From NCBI GenBank assembly GCA_021792235.1, contig JAJYVC010000045.1, positions 1-9,372 of the forward strand: 9,372 bases of DNA, written 5' to 3'. A program made the translations under genes and the position numbers. Source of the stretch: Microcaldota archaeon. Its GTDB lineage: Archaea; Micrarchaeota; Micrarchaeia; Micrarchaeales; CABMGC01. Below, in pieces: positions 1 through 6,605 of the stretch. Positions within the stretch are counted from its first letter, which is position 1, and each line of letters opens with the position of its first letter. Under the pieces are notes generated by a model. The model saw nothing but the letters and a program-made list of their open reading frames with translations. It did no database searches and had not been told where the DNA came from.

Positions 1-1
1 A

Positions 2-397
2 AAGGACATAATTGATGTAGACAATGCAACTGCGGACAAGGGATATGACTCAGAAGAAAACCACAGGTTTGCACATAAGGAGATTTGCGCCAACTCAGTC
101 ATACCGTTGCGATATGAGGTTCCACTGTGCCGAACTACGGGATTCTATAGGAGGAAATTGCGGCGCAATTTCCCTTACGATATCTATCACCAGAGGAGCA
201 AAGTTGAGACAGTGAATTCGGTACAGAAAAGGAAGTTTGGTGATGAACTGCGTAGCAGACTCTTGAAAATGCAGAGACGTGAGATGAAAGTTATTGATGT
301 TGTTTACAACATCCACAGATACATCAATTACTTTGTATCGGTGTTCCTAGGATTTCTACAAAGCCACTATTTTAGCATTTATTTTTTGCCTTTATAA
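2..397 (+). CDS. DDE transposase, IS5/IS4-like, C-terminal part (cut by left edge)
   Basis: This reading frame is open from the window edge to TAA at 395-397 and gives 131 residues of the C-terminal part of an insertion-sequence transposase. The ADKGYDSEE motif carries the second catalytic Asp (codon at 35-37). YHQRSKVETVNSVQKRKFG carries the catalytic Glu (codon at 206-208), 57 residues later, followed by the usual Arg/Lys pattern and a VYNIHRY helix. This is the typical end of archaeal DDE_Tnp_1 transposases, which cut and rejoin DNA at the element's inverted repeats. The first Asp and the N-terminal half lie outside the window, so it is not known whether the element is intact. The last 20 or so residues (FLGFLQSHYFSIYFLPL) are hydrophobic and less typical; they may read through the element end into flanking DNA. 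An ATG at 107 gives a shorter internal frame but would lose the catalytic Asp. Confidence 0.85.
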   Translation, partial: KDIIDVDNATADKGYDSEENHRFAHKEICANSVIPLRYEVPLCRTTGFYRRKLRRNFPYDIYHQRSKVETVNSVQKRKFGDELRSRLLKMQRREMKVIDVVYNIHRYINYFVSVFLGFLQSHYFSIYFLPL

Positions 398-400
398 AAA
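396..400 (-). terminator. Possible T-run terminator of the parvulin gene
   Basis: On the minus strand a TTTTT run lies 57 bases past the parvulin stop codon. Archaeal polymerase commonly stops at such runs without a hairpin. A T6 run at 382-387 on the plus strand could do the same for the transposase, although it sits inside that gene's last codons. The assignment rests only on base composition. The 60 bases between the two genes (398-457) hold nothing else that I can recognise. Confidence 0.3.
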
Positions 401-457
401 CTACCTTTACATTAGACCAGATGGCTAGTTCTATTTCCTTGGAACTTTCATAAACAC

Positions 458-733
458 TTATTCGAGGCGTTTTATGATGTGGTAGCCGAACTCAGTCTTA
501 ACCAGGCCGGAGATCTCGCCCTTCTGCAGCGCAAACGCCGCGGTCTCAAAGGGCTTTACCATCGTCCCCTTGCTGAAGAATCCCAGATCCCCTCCCCTCC
601 TTCTCGATCCGTCTATAGAATACTGCTCGGCAAGCTTCGCAAAGGACTCGCCCTTCTGCAGTTTCTCCAGTACCTCCTTTGCCAACGATTCCTTCTCCAC
701 CAGTATGTGCGCACATCGTATCTGGTTTGCCAT
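458..733 (-). CDS. Single-domain parvulin-type peptidyl-prolyl cis-trans isomerase
   Basis: The protein is 91 residues and consists of one complete parvulin (PpiC-type rotamase) domain, which speeds cis-trans rotation of X-Pro bonds during protein folding. CAHILV near the start holds the first active-site His (residue 9). RRGGDLGFFSKGTMVKPFE holds Asp49, at the position of the catalytic Cys/Asp, with Met58 and Phe62. FGYHIIKR holds the second His (residue 85). The Pin1 phosphate-binding insert is absent, so phospho-specificity is unlikely. There is no signal peptide or membrane segment, so it should act in the cytoplasm. The size matches the minimal parvulins known from bacteria and some archaea (Thaumarchaeota such as Cenarchaeum). 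ATG 733 is supported by a GGTG site six bases upstream. It is flanked by a transposase end and diverges from an ABC operon. Confidence 0.92.
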   Translation of the reverse strand: MANQIRCAHILVEKESLAKEVLEKLQKGESFAKLAEQYSIDGSRRRGGDLGFFSKGTMVKPFETAAFALQKGEISGLVKTEFGYHIIKRLE

Positions 734-739
734 TTAAAG

Positions 740-743
740 CACC
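740..743 (-). promoter_or_regulatory. Ribosome binding site of the parvulin gene
   Basis: Read on the minus strand, these bases are GGTG, complementary to the CACC of archaeal 16S 3' ends. They lie six bases before ATG 733. The site supports that ATG as the start. Confidence 0.55.
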
Positions 744-764
744 AGACTAAACTACTTGCCTAGG

Positions 765-773
765 CTATATAAA
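765..773. promoter_or_regulatory. Shared, near-symmetrical TATA box for parvulin and ABC operon 1
   Basis: CTATATAAA on the plus strand reads TTTATATAG on the minus strand, so one element can bind TBP for both directions. From its centre near 769, a plus-strand start about 26-28 bases on falls at 795-797, exactly at the second ATG of the ABC ATPase; that transcript would be leaderless. In the other direction the start falls near 742, giving the parvulin a leader of about ten bases. No clear BRE purine stretch was seen. This is the only AT-rich core in the 63-base gap. Confidence 0.6.
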
Positions 774-796
774 CCTATAATCCAATAATGTGTGCT

Positions 797-1630
797 ATGA
801 TAGAAGTAAGCAGGCTTACCAAGAGGTATGACGATGGCACTGTTGCTTTGAATAACGTATCGCTCAAACTTAATAGAAGGATAACAAGCATACTGGGCCG
901 CAACGGCGCCGGAAAGACAACTATGATAAGGATCATGTCTACACAGCTGAAACCGACCTCTGGAACCGTGAAAATAAACGGACTTGATTTAGTAAAGGAC
1001 AGGGACGAAATAAGAAAGATAATTGCAAGCATACCGCAGGAGATAGCCCCGTGGGACGTGGCCAGTCCCCAGGAGCATGTGGAGATGTTCCTTAGCGCAA
1101 GAGGACTTAAAAGATCTGATATAAAGCATCTTGCAGAAAAGTCACTCAAGGAGCTTGGACTATGGGATGTAAGGGACAAGGCGATGGGGGGGCTTTCCGG
1201 AGGAATGAAACGGAAGACCTTCGTCGCCATGGCACTTGCGTCGCAGGCAGAGATAATCTTCCTCGATGAGCCTACAACAGGGCTTGATCCCATATCAAGG
1301 CTGGAAGTATGGTCTGCTCTCAGGAAGATAAATGGCACTATAGTGATAACCACACACTACATGGAGGAGGCGAAGGAGCTCTCTGACGAGGTGGTACTTG
1401 TCAACAACGGAAGGCCAGTAATGCAAGGAGAAGTCAGGAAGCTACTGAGCAGATTCAATGGAAGAGTAAGGGTTGAGGGACCTAAGGGCAAGTACAAGGT
1501 TGCAGACAGCCACATATCTTACATGCGGATAAAGGACGCTCAGAGGCTCCTGAAGGAAGGATACTCCATTAAGCAGATAAGCCTTGAGGATCTCTTCATA
1601 ATGAACGGAGGTGGCGCAATTGAGGATTAA
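797..1630 (+). CDS. ABC exporter ATP-binding protein (operon 1)
   Basis: This ATPase would energise an ABC-2 type exporter together with the permease that follows. From ATG 797 (277 residues) the motifs are in order: Walker A GRNGAGKTT (34-42), Q-loop IPQE (Gln81), signature LSGGM (133-137), Walker B IIFLDEP (153-159, catalytic Glu158), D-loop, and switch His187 in ITTHYMEEA. The C-terminal 80 residues form the small regulatory region seen in drug/polysaccharide-type (CcmA/DrrA-like) ATPases and end in an ISLEDLF motif. An ATG at 788 would add MCA. I prefer 797 because it matches the predicted transcription start and the family's usual start. The stop overlaps the permease start, which indicates translational coupling. 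All nucleotide-binding residues are intact. The substrate cannot be read from the sequence. Confidence 0.93.
   Translation: MIEVSRLTKRYDDGTVALNNVSLKLNRRITSILGRNGAGKTTMIRIMSTQLKPTSGTVKINGLDLVKDRDEIRKIIASIPQEIAPWDVASPQEHVEMFLSARGLKRSDIKHLAEKSLKELGLWDVRDKAMGGLSGGMKRKTFVAMALASQAEIIFLDEPTTGLDPISRLEVWSALRKINGTIVITTHYMEEAKELSDEVVLVNNGRPVMQGEVRKLLSRFNGRVRVEGPKGKYKVADSHISYMRIKDAQRLLKEGYSIKQISLEDLFIMNGGGAIED
1607..1613 (+). promoter_or_regulatory. Strong ribosome binding site for permease 1, inside the ATPase gene
   Basis: GGAGGTG is a full match to the archaeal anti-Shine-Dalgarno CACCTCC. It lies six bases before TTG 1620. It decides the permease start: the longer frame's GTG at 1611 lies inside the site itself. 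It encodes part of the ATPase's GGG near residue 272. Confidence 0.75.
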
Positions 1631-2342
1631 TTTCATACTCGCACTTGCAAAATTCGATGGATACTCCTGGCTCAGAAGGGCTCCTGCAACTACGATAGGC
1701 TACACGTCAATGCCTCTCGCGCTCCTTTTCCTCATATACGTGCTTTCAGGAGGCAGGCTTGTTGAGTACGCTGTTGCTGGAGGGTTGGTGGCACTCATGT
1801 CCACAACTGCGATAATGGTTGCCGGAAGCACTGCAGTTTTCAGGATACAGCTCAGGATACAGGACCTTCTTGTTGCAACAAACGCCACGAAGGTAGAATA
1901 CATGTTCGGCATGGCGGTTGCGAACTTGATATTCTGCGTCCCGGGCCTCATAATATACGCAGTGCTAGGCCTGTATTTCGGCCTTTTCACTCCAGTCACT
2001 GTGCTGATAACTGCAATTGTACTTTTGCTTCTTACAGTAGCAGTAATATCCATAGCTGTGTATGTAGGCAGCATATTCAAGTCCATAAGCAGCGTCTGGA
2101 CAACCGCGAGCATGCTCGGCGTCATACTAACGATGATACCGCCAACCTACTATCCATACACGCTCCTGCCCAAGCCCATACTCTACATTGTGGCGCTGTC
2201 TCCGGTCACGCCTGCATCAGTCATACTGCAGGGATATTATGGATTGGCTCCTGTGAATAACTACATGTTTCTTGTGCTTTTTGCAGAGGCAGTGATCTAT
2301 CTTTCACTGGCGAGGAAGTATTCAAGGTGGGGAGACAATTAG
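1620..2342 (+). CDS. ABC-2 type exporter permease (operon 1)
   Basis: This 240-residue membrane protein is the translocation partner of the ATPase encoded just upstream. The start codon is TTG, chosen for its strong ribosome binding site; a GTG at 1611 would add three residues. Hydrophobic segments lie near residues 26-43, 50-70, 95-121, 125-150, 159-175 and 218-234, giving the six helices of ABC-2 permeases. Between helices 2 and 3, IQDLLVAT (Asp82) is the cytoplasmic coupling region that contacts the ATPase. IPPTYYP (PPTYYP at 174-179) and LSPVTP form the conserved late loop of the family. The gene overlaps the ATPase by 11 bases and ends in a charged KYSRWGDN tail. It is clearly related to the permease on the other strand. 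The substrate is unknown. Confidence 0.92.
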   Translation: MRINFILALAKFDGYSWLRRAPATTIGYTSMPLALLFLIYVLSGGRLVEYAVAGGLVALMSTTAIMVAGSTAVFRIQLRIQDLLVATNATKVEYMFGMAVANLIFCVPGLIIYAVLGLYFGLFTPVTVLITAIVLLLLTVAVISIAVYVGSIFKSISSVWTTASMLGVILTMIPPTYYPYTLLPKPILYIVALSPVTPASVILQGYYGLAPVNNYMFLVLFAEAVIYLSLARKYSRWGDN

Positions 2343-3085
2343 TCTTCTCTCCATTTTGATTTCTTCATGGCTATGAAGAGCATTGCAGCCGTAACTGCAA
2401 TTATGACTGTCCAGTCTATCAGTATGGTGCCTGTGCTGAATGAGGTAAGCCCGGTTATGTTCTGCACTATCTCGGCAGCATATGTGGCTGGTGACAGGTA
2501 TGCAAGGTACTGGAACGGCATTGGTATGTAGGTTATCGGATAATAGACTGGCGGGAGGGCCGACATTACCGTAGACACTATACCTGAGAATCCCCAGCTC
2601 TGAACCACATCGGATGAAAGCGTTGACAGCACGAAACCAAGTGCAGAAGCAAATACGAACATTATGAGCATTACCGCAATTATTGATAGATAACCTATTG
2701 CGGTGGCGTGTATGTAAACTGCAGCCAATATAACCAAGGCTATGAGGGCTGGAATAACGTAGACTATCTGCGATAGCGACATACCTAAGAAATATACCCA
2801 TGCTCTGACTGGTGAGCTGACTATCATGTCCTGCACCTTGAAGTCGTTCTTAAGGTGGGAAAGGTCCTGCTGCATCGACGTGCCTGATGAGATCATGGTC
2901 ATTATCAGAGCCCCACCTATTGCTACTGGGGTCAGAGAACCGTGGCTGATGAAAGATATCACTATGAGTAGTGAGAATGGGGCCAGGATGGTGCTGACCA
3001 GCACTATCGGATAGTTTACCATGGCATATATGGCATTGACCATTATCGATGCAATAAGCTGGCTGCTAATACTCCTCTTCTTCAT
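2339..3085 (-). CDS. ABC-2 type exporter permease (operon 2)
   Basis: This is a 248-residue, six-helix ABC-2 permease paired with the ATPase encoded just upstream on the same strand. VQDMIVSS (Asp86) matches the coupling region of permease 1, and PPVYYP (178-183) with YLSPATY matches its late loop. The spacing between these motifs is 92 residues in both proteins. The C-terminal KKSKWRED resembles the other's KYSRWGDN. Identity between the two is modest, so they are old paralogues rather than a recent copy. ATG 3085 is preceded by a purine-rich GGGAGAGG stretch six bases upstream, and the gene overlaps the ATPase end by 20 bases, which points to coupled translation. The stop codon interlocks with that of the convergent permease 1. 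Confidence 0.92.
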   Translation of the reverse strand: MKKRSISSQLIASIMVNAIYAMVNYPIVLVSTILAPFSLLIVISFISHGSLTPVAIGGALIMTMISSGTSMQQDLSHLKNDFKVQDMIVSSPVRAWVYFLGMSLSQIVYVIPALIALVILAAVYIHATAIGYLSIIAVMLIMFVFASALGFVLSTLSSDVVQSWGFSGIVSTVMSALPPVYYPITYIPMPFQYLAYLSPATYAAEIVQNITGLTSFSTGTILIDWTVIIAVTAAMLFIAMKKSKWRED

Positions 3086-3992
3086 TGCTTTCCTCTCCCT
3101 CTATGGGCTTCCTTACTATGTAGTAGAATATATCGTCAAGCGTAAGTGGGTTCATTGCAAATTTTACCTTCTTGTCTATCAGGTGCCTTGATATCCTCCT
3201 CGCCTCCTTCTCTGTTGTGACGATCTGGATGTGGCCGTCCACACCTTTTATCAGGTCGCCTTGCCTTGGTTTTTTGGCACGGTAATCAGACAGTATCTTT
3301 ATGCTGTATGGGTATTTCACGTGGTTCCTGAGTTCATCGAGCGTGCCAAGGGACATGAGCCTTCCTTCCTCCATTATTCCTATGTTGTCAGCAAGGGCCT
3401 CTGCCTCCTCAAGATAGTGCGTTGTCAGGAATATGAATCTGTCTTTTTTCAGTCTTGAAAGAGTTGACCACAAATCATGGCGCGAGATAGGATCGAGACC
3501 TGTAGTCGGTTCGTCTAGGAAGAGTATCCTTGCTTCTGATGCTATGACCATTCCCACGAGCACTTTTCTCTTGGTGCCTCCAGACAGCATCCTGTTCAAG
3601 GTGTCTGAGTATCTCGATATGCCAAGCTCCTTCATCACCTTCTCGAACCTCTCAGTTGCTTCTTTAGAGCTAAAGCCGCGCCACATAAGGTAGGATACTA
3701 TGAACTGCCTTGGAGTAAGCCAGCCTATCGCCCTGCCTTCCTGCGGCACACAAGCTATTATCTCTCTGAGGTCCTGCGCATCCTTCATTACGTCCAGTCC
3801 GTCTACGCTAGCACGGCCGGAAGTAAGCGATAGCTGCGTAGACAATATGCGTATGAGCGTTGTCTTTCCGGCGCCGTTGCGGCCTATCAGTGCGAATATT
3901 CCGTTGGCAGGCACTGACATTGATACAGACTTGAGCGCCTTCTTTCCTGGCTCGTACTCCTTGGTGACATTCTGCAGGTTGAGCATATCCAT
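3066..3992 (-). CDS. ABC exporter ATP-binding protein (operon 2)
   Basis: This 308-residue ATPase should drive the permease encoded immediately downstream. Motifs from ATG 3992 are Walker A GRNGAGKTT (37-45), Q-loop VPQE (Gln84), signature LSGGT (136-140), Walker B ILFLDEP (156-162, catalytic Glu161) and switch His192 in LTTHYLEEA. It resembles ATPase 1 throughout, including the C-terminal small domain ending in a TLDDIF motif that corresponds to SLEDLF. It adds an acidic tail (EEEEY) of about 20 residues. A second ATG at 3986 (MLNLQNV) fits the family start equally well. All catalytic residues are present. It belongs to the CcmA/DrrA-type export ATPases (COG1131-like by motif). The gene lies 46 bases past the ValRS stop with its own TATA-like element in the gap. 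Substrate unknown. Confidence 0.93.
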   Translation of the reverse strand: MDMLNLQNVTKEYEPGKKALKSVSMSVPANGIFALIGRNGAGKTTLIRILSTQLSLTSGRASVDGLDVMKDAQDLREIIACVPQEGRAIGWLTPRQFIVSYLMWRGFSSKEATERFEKVMKELGISRYSDTLNRMLSGGTKRKVLVGMVIASEARILFLDEPTTGLDPISRHDLWSTLSRLKKDRFIFLTTHYLEEAEALADNIGIMEEGRLMSLGTLDELRNHVKYPYSIKILSDYRAKKPRQGDLIKGVDGHIQIVTTEKEARRISRHLIDKKVKFAMNPLTLDDIFYYIVRKPIEGEESNEEEEY

Positions 3993-4022
3993 ATGGCCGC
4001 CTATGTAGATTTTTCAGGTCAA

Positions 4023-4032
4023 ATAATATATT
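4023..4032 (-). promoter_or_regulatory. TATA-like element for ABC operon 2
   Basis: The minus strand reads AATATATTAT here, in the 46-base gap after the ValRS stop. Its centre lies about 36 bases before ATG 3992, so transcription would start near 4001 with a leader of about nine bases. This suggests that operon 2 can be transcribed separately from valS, although read-through is not excluded because I see no T-run between them. Confidence 0.45.
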
Positions 4033-4038
4033 CCTTGT

Positions 4039-6411
4039 TCATGAAAGCTTATGGCATGATACGAGATCCTTGGAGAATTCGCTAAGATCAGAAGGTATCT
4101 CTATCCCATCTATCCCGGAATTCAGAGATATGCCCTTCTCCTTCTTTGCCTTCCATATCATTGAATCAAACTCCATTATCTTTCCTATCTTGGACAAATC
4201 AGATGTAACTTTCGCTGCTTTTGGGAAATCCAAATGCTTTATGTCAATGCCATACATCTGGCCCACTACAGATACTACTTGTGGTATGATGGGGTACGAA
4301 AGTTTGAGAAACCGCTCGAATATGACGTGTAGTGCGTATCTTGCAGAGGATGCTTCTGCTTCGGTGAATGCACTATCCTTGTTATAAGCCCTGTTTTTCA
4401 CTATTTCTATGAAATGCGATGCGAACTCGTCCCACAGGAATGCCTTCAGCCTTGATGATGGATGGAAGAAATTGTACTTGGCATATTCTGCATCTGCAAA
4501 TTCGGTGAGGTGCTCTATCCTGTCAACGAAGAGCCTGTCTATCGGTCCAAGTTCAGCATTGGCTGGCCTGTCGAACTGGCCTATGAACCTTGCAACGTTT
4601 AGTATCTTGTTTACCGTCTTTAGCTCCCCGCGTATCTTATCCTTTGAGCAGGAGAGATCCTGCTTTGACATGTCGCCCTCGCTTGCCGCCCATAGCCTGA
4701 ATGCCTCTGCGCCGTATTCCTTTATCATGTCGTGCGGATCGATAGTGTTGCCTAGTGACTTTGACATCTTTATGCCCTTTGCGTCGAGGACGTGTTGATG
4801 GATCCAGACGTCCTTGAAGCAGCTCGATCCGGTCTCTAGATAACCACGAAGTACCGTGTAGTATAACCATGTCCTTACAATCTCCTTTCCCTGCGGCCTG
4901 AGGGACACAGGATAAGCTGCCTTGAACAAGGATTCGTTTGATTTGTATTTCGTGATGAACAGCTCTGATATCGAGGAGTCAAACCATGTATCGAATACCC
5001 TAGTCTCCCCCACCCATTCTGCAGACTTGAAGTCAGAAACTTTTCCGACCACCTTCCCGTCCTTCAGGACTTCCGCATCATCAGGAGGTGCCTCCTTCCA
5101 TGGGCGGTAGTATTTTCCGGGCAGCGGGACTGCAACCATGTCGCCGTAATACCATAGCGGTATCTCTGTCGCATAGAATCTCCTCCGTGATATGGGCCAT
5201 TCTATAGATATGCCGTCTATCCAGGACTCTAGCAGACCGCGCGATTCAGGAGGATAGAAATTCATCTTCTTCTCTGTCTCGATCACTTCATTCCTGAATT
5301 CCAGCTGCTTTAGGTATAGCTCCGGCATTGCTATGAACTCTATCTCTGCCTTAGAACGCTCGGATACAGGAGTTCTGTGCATTATCAGCTCCTGCTTTAC
5401 GAGAAGTCCCTTCTCCTTCAAGGCTTTGACCATCTTCTCCCTGGCCTCCCTGACCTTCAGGCCTTTGAGGAACCCGGCATTCTCATTCATCGTGCCGTCC
5501 TTATCTATTGCAATTACCACTTCTAGACCCATCTCCCTGAAGAAGCGTATGTCTGTGAGGTCCCCTGCAGAACACATCATGACGAGCCCAGTTCCTTTAT
5601 CCATCTGTGCGAACGGATGCGGCATTACTCTTACTTCTTTCTCAAAAATGGGAGTTATCGCCGTCTTGCCCTCAAGGTGCTTGTACCTGTCATCATCGGG
5701 GTTGTATATGACCATCTTGCACGTAGCTATAAGCTCTGGACGCGTTGTTGCAATAATTATCTTCTCTCCTGTCTCCTTTACCTTCCACTGGACCTGATTG
5801 AATGTCGACTTTATGTCAATATAATCTATCTCGGAGTCGGCAACGGTGGTCCGAAGCTTGGGATCCCAGTTGCTTACCCTTGTGTCTTCGTAGACAAGGC
5901 CTCTCTTGTATAACCCTATGAATGTTGCCTGGGTAAGGGCGCGGTATTCGGGGGAGTCTGTGAAGTACACTGCACCGGGACGCGTGCCTGGCTTGTATGA
6001 AGAGAACGATATTCCAAGCTTCGAGAAGCTGTCTATCGATTCCAGCGATGTTTCTTTGAGAAGCTGCTCGCATCTGGCTATGAACTCCTCCCTGCCAACC
6101 TTGAATGCTGATATGTTGAAATGCTTCTCGGCCGCAATTTCTATGGGTAGTCCGTTCCTGTCAAGGCCAAGTGGGAAAAGAACCTCGAATCCCTTCATTC
6201 GCTTGTACCTAGCGAACATATCCATGAATGAGTACGTAGTGGCATGACCTATGTGGATGGGCTGATTTATGTAAGGTGGAGGCGTATCTATGGAGTATAT
6301 CTCCTTCGTTGTGGTTTCATCGAATTTAAAGGTTTCAGAATCCCTCCATGAATTAGTTATCTCGGATTCTACCGCTGGCGACCAATTCTTGACTTCCTCA
6401 AGCTTAACCAT
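4039..6411 (-). CDS. valS: Valyl-tRNA synthetase, archaeal type
   Basis: This class I enzyme charges tRNA(Val) with valine using ATP, in the cytoplasm. From ATG 6411 it has 790 residues. The catalytic fold has PPPY (44-47) with HIGH (53-56), then GLDRNGLPIE, and KMSKSLGN with KMSKS at 548-552. The CP1 editing domain, which hydrolyses mischarged Thr-tRNA, is marked by ATTRPELIATCKMVIYNPDD and DKGTGLVMMCSAGDLTD. WPISRRRFYATEIPLWY and NWDPKLRTTVADSEIDY also fit ValRS. An anticodon-binding helical domain follows, with no long C-terminal coiled coil. I chose ATG 6411 because the conserved MVKLEEVKNWSP start and a GGGTG site fit it. The open frame continues up to ATG 6504, which would add 31 poorly recognisable residues. 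Cysteines usual in the family's zinc knuckles are absent. Isoleucyl-tRNA synthetase is the only real alternative and fits less well. Confidence 0.95.
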   Translation of the reverse strand: MVKLEEVKNWSPAVESEITNSWRDSETFKFDETTTKEIYSIDTPPPYINQPIHIGHATTYSFMDMFARYKRMKGFEVLFPLGLDRNGLPIEIAAEKHFNISAFKVGREEFIARCEQLLKETSLESIDSFSKLGISFSSYKPGTRPGAVYFTDSPEYRALTQATFIGLYKRGLVYEDTRVSNWDPKLRTTVADSEIDYIDIKSTFNQVQWKVKETGEKIIIATTRPELIATCKMVIYNPDDDRYKHLEGKTAITPIFEKEVRVMPHPFAQMDKGTGLVMMCSAGDLTDIRFFREMGLEVVIAIDKDGTMNENAGFLKGLKVREAREKMVKALKEKGLLVKQELIMHRTPVSERSKAEIEFIAMPELYLKQLEFRNEVIETEKKMNFYPPESRGLLESWIDGISIEWPISRRRFYATEIPLWYYGDMVAVPLPGKYYRPWKEAPPDDAEVLKDGKVVGKVSDFKSAEWVGETRVFDTWFDSSISELFITKYKSNESLFKAAYPVSLRPQGKEIVRTWLYYTVLRGYLETGSSCFKDVWIHQHVLDAKGIKMSKSLGNTIDPHDMIKEYGAEAFRLWAASEGDMSKQDLSCSKDKIRGELKTVNKILNVARFIGQFDRPANAELGPIDRLFVDRIEHLTEFADAEYAKYNFFHPSSRLKAFLWDEFASHFIEIVKNRAYNKDSAFTEAEASSARYALHVIFERFLKLSYPIIPQVVSVVGQMYGIDIKHLDFPKAAKVTSDLSKIGKIMEFDSMIWKAKKEKGISLNSGIDGIEIPSDLSEFSKDLVSCHKLS

Positions 6412-6418
6412 GCACGAG

Positions 6419-6423
6419 CACCC
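6419..6423 (-). promoter_or_regulatory. Ribosome binding site before ValRS ATG 6411
   Basis: The minus strand reads GGGTG, ending seven bases before ATG 6411. It supports initiation there rather than at ATG 6504, provided the transcript begins upstream of this site. Confidence 0.45.
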
Positions 6424-6524
6424 TATAAATTGAAATGCAGCATTTATTATTATGTTGCGTTGGTGTCTAATGCCGTTTGATTCTAACTTGGACTTTTCCT
6501 GCATACTGGCACCAACAAATGACC

Positions 6525-6538
6525 ATATTTATAAATAT
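6525..6538. promoter_or_regulatory. Perfect 14-base palindromic TATA element between valS and the S15 operon
   Basis: ATATTTATAAATAT is identical on both strands and is the best TATA box in the 194-base divergent gap. In the minus direction it predicts a start near 6504, which coincides with the upstream ATG 6504 of the ValRS frame. In the plus direction it predicts a start near 6558, giving S15 a leader of about 48 bases. No other strong TATA box for S15 was seen. A short imperfect stem (TAGATA/TGTCTA, near 6545-6560) lies near the predicted plus-strand start. The rest of the gap shows no recognisable element. Confidence 0.55.
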
Positions 6539-6605
6539 TAGCGTTAGATAGTATTGTCTATGACCTAGGGCACCATATGCTCCTGGCCAAATCTATAGTG
6601 TTTTA

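Noticed and set aside
775..1353. A 192-residue minus-strand open frame opposite the ABC ATPase
   Set aside because: It is the antisense shadow of a clear ATPase gene, with no family motif and composition typical of reverse-frame reading. The same applies to the long frames opposite both permeases, ValRS, S15, S3Ae and the debranching gene.
797..3992. Recent inverted duplication of one ABC operon
   Set aside because: The two copies differ at most positions outside the motifs, in length and in the ATPase tail, so a recent event is excluded. Only an old paralogy is kept as a finding.
4039..6411. Isoleucyl-tRNA synthetase as an alternative identity
   Set aside because: The HIGH and KMSKS contexts, the NWDPKLRTTVADSEID segment and the post-KMSKS region match ValRS, and the long C-terminal domain of archaeal IleRS is missing.
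6542..6562. Short stem TAGATA-loop-TGTCTA near the predicted S15 transcript start
   Set aside because: Six pairs including a G-U, with no extension, is too weak to call a structured RNA or riboswitch.
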